Of a stretch of 26,703 nucleotides of DNA, positions 1 to 8,800 are shown piece by piece (position 1 is the first letter of the stretch; each line of letters begins with the position of its first letter). The notes under the pieces are model-generated. The model was not told where the DNA came from, did no database searches, and worked only from the letters and a program-made list of their open reading frames with translations. The stretch comes from Acetivibrio sp964466645. GTDB taxonomy: Bacteria; Bacillota; Clostridia; Acetivibrionales; Acetivibrionaceae. A program made the translations under genes and the position numbers. The DNA is taken from the NCBI GenBank assembly GCA_964466645.1, contig CAYXPB010000031.1, positions 1-26,703 on the forward strand, read 5' to 3'.

Positions 1-85
1 AGATTTAACCCCAGCCTTTTGCAGGGAAGGTATCCTCGAAATAAAAGGTTTTTTAGATACCCTGCAAAAGGCTGGGGTTAAATCT
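1..85. repeat. Perfect 26-bp inverted repeat at the window edge
   Basis: Bases 1-26 are the exact reverse complement of bases 60-85, with a 33-base spacer. The right arm encodes natural-looking U32-family sequence (LQKAGVKSL, leading into LTISMPSLMEL). The left arm, read in the same frame, gives DLTPAFCRE, which is less convincing. Because the left arm starts at base 1, the simplest reading is a fold-back chimera at a contig end. A real hairpin inside the gene is possible but would be unusual. I see the repeat directly; the artefact reading is inference. Confidence 0.8.
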
Positions 86-916
86 TTGACCATTTCAATG
101 CCATCACTCATGGAGCTTGTCAGGCTCCTTAAATATGATTTCAAAATCAAAATATCTACCATATGTCAGGTTGTGAATGCCAATATGGCGTCACATTACA
201 AAAGGATGGATCTAGACAGGCTGGTAGTTGGGGAATCCATAAACAGGAACTTCCAAGCACTTAAAAGTATTGCTAATACTTATGGAGAAAAGGTTGAAGT
301 CATAGTCAATTCAATATGTCATCTGAATTGTACAAACCGTATGTTCCATTACAACGAGGCAGCAGGAGACTCGTTTAAGACAACAAGCAGTGCAAGTGTC
401 AGCTATTATCCACACAGATGCATGCTCAAAAGATATGAAAAGCCTGAGAATGTACTGAAACTTAGCTGGATAAGGCCAGAAGACTTGGAGTATTACACAT
501 CTGCAGGAATCAACTATTTTAAACTGCAGGGAAGGCAGATGGTGTCGACAGGAGACCCCGTAAGAACAGTGGAAAGCTATTTTAAGGGCTATTTTGACGG
601 GAATCTTCTTGAACTGCTCGAGATGTTCCCTAGTACAAATTCTTTTAGGATTTATGTTGACAACCGCAAGTTGGACGGTTTCTTAAAACCATTTTATGAC
701 AAGCCGGATTTTTGCAGGAACGAATGTGACAGTTGCCGTTATTGTGAGTCTGTTGCAAAGAAATGTATTGATTTTGATAAGGCCAATGAGTTGATAAGTC
801 TTTCAAATAGTTTTTATACACAGTATGACGAGTTTTCGAGTCTCGTAGATTCAATTAATCTGGAAAACAGTAGTACTGGGTTAGAAGACGGAATGGATAT
901 AGAGTTGGATATATGA
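2..916 (+). CDS. U32-family (collagenase-like peptidase / RlhA-TrhP-UbiU type) protein, 5' truncated
   Basis: The reading frame is open from base 2 to the TGA at 914-916, so the gene starts outside the window; a TTG at 86 is not a convincing start because family-like sequence (EGILEIKGFLDTL) precedes it. Family marks are SLTISMPSLMELV, KISTICQVVNA and the Cys-rich NSICHLNC (Cys codons 317 and 329), then HRC (419). The C-terminal part has an extra cluster CRNECDSCRYC plus one more Cys (codons 713, 725, 734, 743, 764), which could bind a metal or Fe-S cluster. Despite the peptidase name, characterised relatives (RlhA, TrhP, UbiU/UbiV) are Fe-S proteins for oxygen-independent hydroxylation of RNA or quinone precursors. 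Here it heads the biosynthetic operon and its stop nearly abuts the radical SAM gene, so a tailoring role is likely. The substrate is unknown. Confidence 0.75.
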   Translation, partial: DLTPAFCREGILEIKGFLDTLQKAGVKSLTISMPSLMELVRLLKYDFKIKISTICQVVNANMASHYKRMDLDRLVVGESINRNFQALKSIANTYGEKVEVIVNSICHLNCTNRMFHYNEAAGDSFKTTSSASVSYYPHRCMLKRYEKPENVLKLSWIRPEDLEYYTSAGINYFKLQGRQMVSTGDPVRTVESYFKGYFDGNLLELLEMFPSTNSFRIYVDNRKLDGFLKPFYDKPDFCRNECDSCRYCESVAKKCIDFDKANELISLSNSFYTQYDEFSSLVDSINLENSSTGLEDGMDIELDI

Positions 917-944
917 GTGAAATGAGTCCAACAAGTAAAATTAC

Positions 945-950
945 GGAGGG
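945..950 (+). promoter_or_regulatory. Ribosome binding site deciding the start at 958
   Basis: GGAGGG lies 7 bases before the ATG at 958. An in-frame ATG at 913 overlaps the upstream TGA (ATGA) but has only weak SD-like sequence ahead of it, so 958 is preferred. Initiation at 913 by translational coupling would add 15 residues. Confidence 0.7.
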
Positions 951-957
951 TTATGTA

Positions 958-2787
958 ATGAATTCGAATGGTCAGCTTTGTGTGAAGCTTATTCACTGCG
1001 GTAATTCAAATATAGCAAATCCTGAGGATACATCCGATAAGAATATCTTCTTCATGCCTATGGGATTGTTTCCATTGGCAAAAGCGTTAAAGGATAAGGG
1101 ATTTGATTCGGAAATAATCCATCTTGATTTAGAAAAAGGAAATGATATCGAAGATATAATTGATTTTAATACTTTGGATGTAGTTGGGTTTGACTGTCAC
1201 TGGGTGAACCAGGGGTTAGTAGTCTTGGACGCAGCTGCTCTTATAAAAAAAATAAAGCCTCAGGTTTTTGTGTTCTTAGGGGGGTTTACTGCAAGCCTGT
1301 TTGCTGACGAAATCGTTGCTAAATATCCTCAAATAGATGCGGTGATAAGGGGTGACGGAGAAATTCCCATTGTTGAGCTTTGTTCAAAGATAAAGGCAGG
1401 GCTTCTTGAAAATTACCCTCAAGGAAACTTGGAACTGGGAAAAGTTCAAAACCTTGTGTGGAAAAGGGGCACAGATATTAAGAACAATGAGTTTTCTTAT
1501 TCAGGAACACCTGAAGAGATGGAAAAACTCGACTTTGCTGCGGTTGATATGCTGAGACACTGGGAGTATTACCAACTTTTTTCAAAGTTCTGGACACGTT
1601 TTGAGCCTATTGCATCTTCACCTATGTTTTTACTTGAAATGGGCAGGGGATGCCCATATGCATGCAGCTTTTGTGGAGGGAACTGTGAGGCACAGAGCAG
1701 GATGAACAACCGAAGAAAACCTATAATAAGGTCTGTTGAGTCAGCGGTCAAAACTGTTAAGAAGGCAAAGTCACTGGGGTATGAAACCTTTTATACAAGC
1801 TTTGAATATGAGGGCAGCGACAAGTGGTATATTGAATTTTTCGAACAGTTGAAAAGGGAGGGAATCAGTATCAGTTATATTTTTGGTTCATGGAAGTTGC
1901 CATCGAAAGAGCTTATAGACTCATTATCATCTAATTGCACCAATGTTATCTTTGAGATATCTCCAGAAACATTCAGCGAAAGCATCAGAATTGAGAATAA
2001 AGACTCCAGGCTGTTTTATTCAAACAGTCAACTTGAAGAATGTCTGGAGTATATAAAAGCCAAGGGGAATATAAGGGTTCAGCTTTATTATGGATATTTC
2101 CTTGCTTATGATGACAGCAGGTCTGTTATGGATACCATAAGATATATTATGGAAGTAAGTTTGAAGTATAGTGAAATTCTTGAAGCGGAATATTTTAATT
2201 TTTCAACAGATCCGGGATCATTGCTTTTCTTTTTCCCTGAAAAATATGATATTGATATACAGGTAAGAAACTTTGAGGATTATATAAAATACATAGGACA
2301 AAAATACATAAATGAAAAATCAGGAGCACCCGACATGAGGATTTTCAAGCCTAAGGCAATATCTGATGAAGAGGTCGCAGTCCTTGAAACCAGAATCAAA
2401 CTTTTTAACTATCTTTTTTCCTCTTACAGGAAGACGATATCTTATATCCTCAAAAAAACGGGAAACGCAGACGCTGTTTTAAAAGTTATTGAGGCTGCTG
2501 ATTCGTGCAGAAACAAGGAAGGACTTTTTATTTCTGAAGTAGTGAAGGAAAAAATCATCAAGATATGTATTGATAGCTCCATCATGGATTCACAGATAAT
2601 GCAAATTGTAAAGGAAGACCTAGATGGATCGAAGGCGAAGAGCCAATCGTTGAAAGCGACTCCACAGATTTGGCTTGATTTTGGGCATGAGTGTGATGTC
2701 AAGGATGAGGATATGGACGAATACCTTGTGCTTATGGAAAATGAAGCTGCTGTTGGCCAGGAAGTGTTGATTGATTTCAGCTTTTAA
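958..2787 (+). CDS. B12-binding domain radical SAM enzyme (stand-alone)
   Basis: 609 residues from the ATG at 958. The N-terminal third is a cobalamin-binding-type Rossmann domain: MGLFPLAKALKDKGF, then FLGGFTASLFADEI and the family hallmark VIRGDGEIP near residue 130. The classical DxHxxG axial-His motif is not intact; DCHW occurs at residues 79-82. The radical SAM 4Fe-4S motif is GRGCPYACSFCGG with Cys232, Cys236 and Cys239 (CX3CX2C). The C-terminal region contains FPEKYDIDIQVRNFEDYIKY, which resembles the matching part of the radical SAM unit embedded in the next gene, so the two are probably homologous. Known members of this class methylate or rearrange unactivated carbons, or do other radical chemistry. 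It sits 41 bases after the U32 gene and 52 bases before the NRPS. It likely acts on the growing or released product in the cytoplasm; the reaction cannot be told from sequence. Confidence 0.85.
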   Translation: MNSNGQLCVKLIHCGNSNIANPEDTSDKNIFFMPMGLFPLAKALKDKGFDSEIIHLDLEKGNDIEDIIDFNTLDVVGFDCHWVNQGLVVLDAAALIKKIKPQVFVFLGGFTASLFADEIVAKYPQIDAVIRGDGEIPIVELCSKIKAGLLENYPQGNLELGKVQNLVWKRGTDIKNNEFSYSGTPEEMEKLDFAAVDMLRHWEYYQLFSKFWTRFEPIASSPMFLLEMGRGCPYACSFCGGNCEAQSRMNNRRKPIIRSVESAVKTVKKAKSLGYETFYTSFEYEGSDKWYIEFFEQLKREGISISYIFGSWKLPSKELIDSLSSNCTNVIFEISPETFSESIRIENKDSRLFYSNSQLEECLEYIKAKGNIRVQLYYGYFLAYDDSRSVMDTIRYIMEVSLKYSEILEAEYFNFSTDPGSLLFFFPEKYDIDIQVRNFEDYIKYIGQKYINEKSGAPDMRIFKPKAISDEEVAVLETRIKLFNYLFSSYRKTISYILKKTGNADAVLKVIEAADSCRNKEGLFISEVVKEKIIKICIDSSIMDSQIMQIVKEDLDGSKAKSQSLKATPQIWLDFGHECDVKDEDMDEYLVLMENEAAVGQEVLIDFSF

Positions 2788-2839
2788 TTGGAAGTAAATA
2801 ATTGGATACAATTTCAATCTGCTCTTTGGAGGGTAAGTA

Positions 2840-5800
2840 ATGATAGACAATAAACAAAACTTAATCGATAACTTGGAAAATTCCAAAATATATTGGTTGA
2901 ACAAGTTAGCGGGTGAAATATGCAGCCTGGAGTTGACATCAGGTTTTAACAGGCCGGATTCTTCAAAAAGAGGCGGACTTAAGATGTCCATACCGAAAGA
3001 AATAGGCGACAGGATTGTAACAATAAGTAAGAACCAGGATTTGGCGAGTTATGTAATATTACTTGCTGCATTCAAGGTCGTACTTTATAAATGTACAGGC
3101 CAGAACGATATAATTACGGTTTCTCCACTCCTAAGCTCCAATGGACAGAGCTTTAATAAAGCTTTAGCAATAAGGGACAGGATTGAAGAAGGCATGACTT
3201 ATAAGGAAGTGCTGATGAATGTGAGACAGACTGTTGCAGATGCATATAAAAATCAGCATTATCCTATGGACAAGCTTATGAAGCTTTTAGGACATGAGGA
3301 AATGGAATCACTCACCCGTATCGTTGTTATGATGGACAGCATACATAAAAGCGTTTCTCAAGACGATGTGCCAATATTTACAGACTGTGACATATTGATA
3401 AGGATAGTGAAAGGACAGGACAACTTTGAGTTGGATACATCTTACAATTCAGCACTTTTTCCAGCTCATTACATGAAAAAGATACTGGAATGCTATATGA
3501 ATATATTGTTCGGTGTCTTGTCCAATCTTGACGTTAAGATAAGTGATGTCGAGCTTGTATCGGAAGTAGAACGGAACGTTCTTTTAAAAGAGTTCAATGA
3601 TACCTCACGGCAGTATCCAAGTGATAAGACTATCCATGAGCTTTTTGAAATACAAGTGAGGAAAACACCCGACAATATTGCTGTAAGCTGTACCGTAGAT
3701 TTGACAAGGGTATACGATGAGCTGAAATCCGTGACAACTGGACAAGGGACGATGAAAATACTGGGGAAATGCTGTTTTGAAGAAAACCCCTATATTTTCA
3801 TGTGCAAAGTAGATGTTGAGGGTTATGAATCAGAATATACACTTTTAAAGTCTCACACCCACAATAATATCATAATAAACAACAATGCCTTAAAGCTGCT
3901 AAAACTTTTTAACAAAAACACCAATGTTGACACAGTTTATAAAAAGCTCAAAGATAAAAGATTTAATCTTATCGCTTACACAATACCCCATGATGATGTG
4001 CTTGAGATATCCTTAGAGCTGGAGAATACCAAGCTGGAGATTTTCAAGAACAATAATGAGGAAGCTTTTTGCAGTTTTATCAAGGTTCTTTTCAATAACG
4101 ACATCATCAAATTTGTAGATTATAAATTCACTGAAAATGTTGAATGGATTGATTCGGGGGATTGCTTTGATCCTGATGGAAAAGTACCTGGAAAAGAAAT
4201 GATAGATAAAATATTCTTACCGGATGAAAACCTTGGAAATGCAGAGGTCCTTCTACTTGGGGATACTCCCGGTATGTCCACAGTAGGATTATTATACTTG
4301 GCATCTTATCTTAGACGGAATGGTTATTCGGCATACTGCCAGTTTACTGACTCAAATATTGAATATGAGGTGTTTAAAAAGAATATCGAAGACCTTATCG
4401 ACAAAGTCCAGCCCAGGATAGTTGGTGTAAGTATGAAGTGGTTCGTCCATTCATCAAGGGCGCTGGAAACATGTAAGATACTCAGACAGCACTGTCCAGA
4501 GATTAAAATTGTAGTTGGCGGGAATACTGCTTCCTATTACTATGACAACGTTATCAAATATGATTGTGTTGATTACGTAATAAAGGGGGATGGAGAGCTG
4601 CCTTTACTAAAGATATGTCAGGATGCAGATTACTTACCAAATTGCTGTTATAAGAAAGATGGGGAGATTATCAATAATCCCATTACTTATGTGCAGGATG
4701 AATCCCACTCTAAGGATATATATCTTTCCCATATTGATGAAATCCTTATTTCAAAGCGTGCGACACTTTTTGGAACATTTTATATCTATACGAACAAAGG
4801 ATGTGGTTTGAATTGTTTGAATTGTGCCAGCTGCCGTGAAGGTATGTCTAAGACCTTCAACCGCTTCAAGCTGAATATGCGCGGAATTGACGAAATCAGA
4901 AATGACATGATGATTACGAAGGACTACGTTTCTACATATATGTTTGACTTTGAGTCATCAAACGAAAAGCTGTTGGAGTTATGTCGGAACATGTGGGATG
5001 GTATTGACCTCAGTACGCATTTTTGTACATTCTGTAATGTCATACCTCCATCAAATGAGCTTCTGGAGTATGTAAACAAAACATTCAAATATGTTTACTG
5101 GGAGCTTGATATATGCAGTTTGTCAGAACGTCACAGGAAACATCTGCAGTCATTGGGCGAAGTGAAACCGCAGCCTTCAGACAAGGAAATATTTGAATTT
5201 ATGGATGAATGTGAAAAGTGGAGTAATGCAGAAGTAAGAATCAACCTTATCGCTGGGATGCCGTTCTATACAGAGGATGATATGAAGGAAAGCAATAGGA
5301 TACTGGAGTATATCATGAATAAGTATTCATGCTTTAGCAATCTGCACTGGGCAAGGTTGCATGCACAGCCTGGAGCTCCAGTTGCACACTATCCGGATAA
5401 ATATGACATGGTATCGTATGCCCAGACATTTGAGGATTATATAAAGTTCAGTGATATGAACATGGACAGCAGGCCCTTTTATCCGCACCTCGAATCTCTC
5501 TTTTATCCTTATGTATATTATAAGGATGAGGAACTGAATTCAAAGGTGAGCCTCCACTATATGGAGACTAATAAAAAATTAGAAAGCTTTAGATCAAGTA
5601 AAAAAGACAACCTGATTGTGGTTGAAAATCTTACATACAAGGAATTGGATATTAAATCAAGCCAGCTTGCCAACTACATTGCAAAGAACTGTAAAGGTGC
5701 CAGGGGTACCGTAGGAATTATGATGAAATACTCTACAGATTTGATTGTCAGTATGCTGGGTATATTAAAATCTGGAGGAGCCTATTTGCCGATAGATCCT

Positions 5801-8800
5801 GATTATCCTGAAGAGAGAGTATCTTTCATACTTGAAAAAAGTGTAGTCGATATTTTATTGGTACACCATCAGATAAGTGGAAAAATCAGTTTCAGCGGCC
5901 AGATAATAGATGTACAAAATGAAAGTATCTTTGGTGAGGAACTAGTGGAATTAGGAAAAACAAGCTCTCCGACTGATTTGGCTTATGTCATATACACCTC
6001 AGGTTCCACAGGCGTTCCAAAAGGTGTTATGGTTGAGCACAGAAGCCTTGTCAACTTTATTCACTGGAGAATAGATAAATATGGGTTCGAGGAGAATGAC
6101 AGGACTTTACAACTCATTTCCAATGCTTTTGATGGATTCGGGACAAATTTTTATTCCAGTATACTGTCGGGTGGAACCCTTATATTACCTGATGCAGGGC
6201 ATTGGAGGGATTTCGGATTTGCAAGACGGCTCATCAAGGAACTTGAAGTAACCAATACCAGCGTAGTGCCTTCCATGTTCAGAGCTATTTTGGATGGTGC
6301 TGTTTCCAAAGACCTTGAATCACTGAGGTTTGTCGTACTGGCTGCAGAAAAAACCGATAAGGAATTGATTATGGAAAGCAAACGGCTGAATCCGTCTATT
6401 AAGCTTATCAACGAGTATGGTCCAACCGAAAATACCATAACAACGACATCCCTTATGGAAATGGAGCCTGATCAGACTAGCATCATTGGAAGTCCTATAG
6501 CAAATAACAGGATATATATACTGAACAAGTATGGTTCGCTCCTTCCAATAGGTGTTCAGGGAGAACTGTGCATAGCAGGCGAAGGTCTTGCCAGAGGTTA
6601 TTTGGGCAATGGTGAATTAAGTGGTGAAAAATTTGTGTATGATCCTTTCTATGAAGGACAGAGGATGTACAGAACCGGAGACCTTGCTAGGTGGACAATG
6701 GATGGAAATATAGAATTTCTTGGAAGGGTTGACAACCAGGTCAAGATAAGGGGTTATAGGATTGAACTAGGAGAAATAGAAAGTAAACTCAAGGAAATAA
6801 AGCAGATAATAGAAGCGGCAGTTTTGCTGAAGGAAAATGAAAACGGCAACAAGGTATTGTGTACATATTTCGTAGCTGACGAGCATGTTGAAGAAAAAGC
6901 AATGAAGGAATATCTGATGATGTATTTGCCAGACTATATGGTTCCTTCAATTTTTGTACAACTCGAGAAGATGCCACTTAATAATAACGGCAAACTTGAC
7001 CGAAGAGCTCTTGAGTCAATGAAAACAGTGAAGGCTGTGAAGGAAGTTTATGAAGCACCACATAATGAAGTGGAGAAAAAAATTGCTAATGTATGGCAGG
7101 AAATACTGGGAGTGGAGAAAATCGGGATAAATGATAACTTCTTTACTTCAGGTGGCGATTCAATCAAGGCAATACAAATTTCGGCTAAGCTCCAGAAACA
7201 ATCCATCAAAGCAGATGTAAAGGATATTTTCAAGTTCACCACTATAAAAGAACTGAGTTCCCATGTAAAGGGCATAAATGGTACTGTAAAGACTCAAAAT
7301 GAGATTGTTCAGGGTAAAATCGGTCTATCTCCCATACAGGAGTGGTTTTTTGAAAAGGACATTGAAGATAGGAATCATTTTAACCAGGCTGTCATGCTTT
7401 TTGCAAAGGAAGGTTTCAATGAGACTGCTATAAGATACGCTTTTACAAAGATTGTTGAGCAACATGATGCATTAAGAATGATATACAGATTTGTAAACGG
7501 AAAAATGGAACAGTACAATATGGGCTTAGGAGAAGAAGTATTTAGTCTTGAGGTGTCCGACCTTACGAAGGATGAGTGTTTTAAAGAAACTATGGCAGCT
7601 GAAGCTGAAAAACTTCAAAGAAGCATAAATCTGGAAAAAGGACCGCTTGTCAAGCTGGGATTGTTCAAGACTGCTCAGGGTGACCACCTGATCATTATAA
7701 TTCATCATCTTGTAGTTGATGGTATATCGTGGAGAATAATTTTAAATGATTTTTCATTTATTTATGACAGAAGTATAAGGGGCGAGGAAATACCGAAAGC
7801 TGATAAAACCCTTTCATTCAAAGCGTGGGTTGATAAAATCAAGGACTATGCACAAAGCAAAAAACTTCTTAAAGAATTGGAGTACTGGTCACACCTAGAA
7901 GAAGAAAATATACCTCGGCTCCCTGTGGATTTTGAGGCGAAGAGCAATAAATTAAAGGACGAAAAGATTGTTGGCGTTGAGCTAGATGAGGTTGAAACAC
8001 AAAATCTCTTGAAGGGTGTCAATAGAGCTTATAATACTGAAATTAACGATATATTGTTGGCTGCATTAGGAATGACAGTAAAATTGTGGACAGGGGAGGA
8101 TAAGGTTGTTGTAAACCTTGAAGGACATGGAAGAGAACAAATAATTGAAAATTTGGACATATCAGAAACAGTAGGATGGTTTACATCTCAATATCCTGTA
8201 GTAATTGATGTGAAGAATTCAGGGAATAAAGCACTTCTCATAAAAACTGTGAAAGAAATCTTGAGAAAGGTGCCGAATAAGGGGCTTGGCTATGGAATAT
8301 TGCGATATATGTCAGGAGATGAGAACGTAAAAGCGAGTATGTTGAAGCTTAAGTCAGAAATTGGGTTCAATTACCTGGGTCAGTTTGATCAAGACATTAA
8401 AAGCATGCACTTTACATATTCATCACTCTCGGCTGGAACACCCATATGCCCTGACATGGACAGGATAAATACTTTAGATGTCACCGGACTGGTTGTTGAC
8501 GGAAGGCTCAAAATGAATTTCCAGTACTGCCAAAATCAGTATAAAGAGGAAACTGTACGAAAACTAGCTCAAAGCTATATTTCAAGCCTAAGAGATATCA
8601 TTAACCACTGTGTAGGAGTCACAGAATGTGAGCCTACTCCCTCTGATTTCGGAGATGTGACTTTGACTTTGACTGAGTTGGAAGGTATAACAAAAGCCTT
8701 TAATGAAGAAATCGTAAAGATTTATGCATTATCCCCGATGCAGGAAGGAATGTTATATCACTCTATAACTGGAAGAGGTTCAGATGTGTACTTTGAACAG

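Noticed and set aside
2..916. Calling the U32 protein a collagenase or peptidase
   Set aside because: The name is historical; the Cys-rich pattern and operon context fit the Fe-S modifying branch better, so no proteolytic role is asserted.
3695..5605. The radical SAM segment as an independent gene between two NRPS genes
   Set aside because: No stop codon and no strong ribosome site occur on either side, and the A-domain motifs are incomplete unless the frame is read through.
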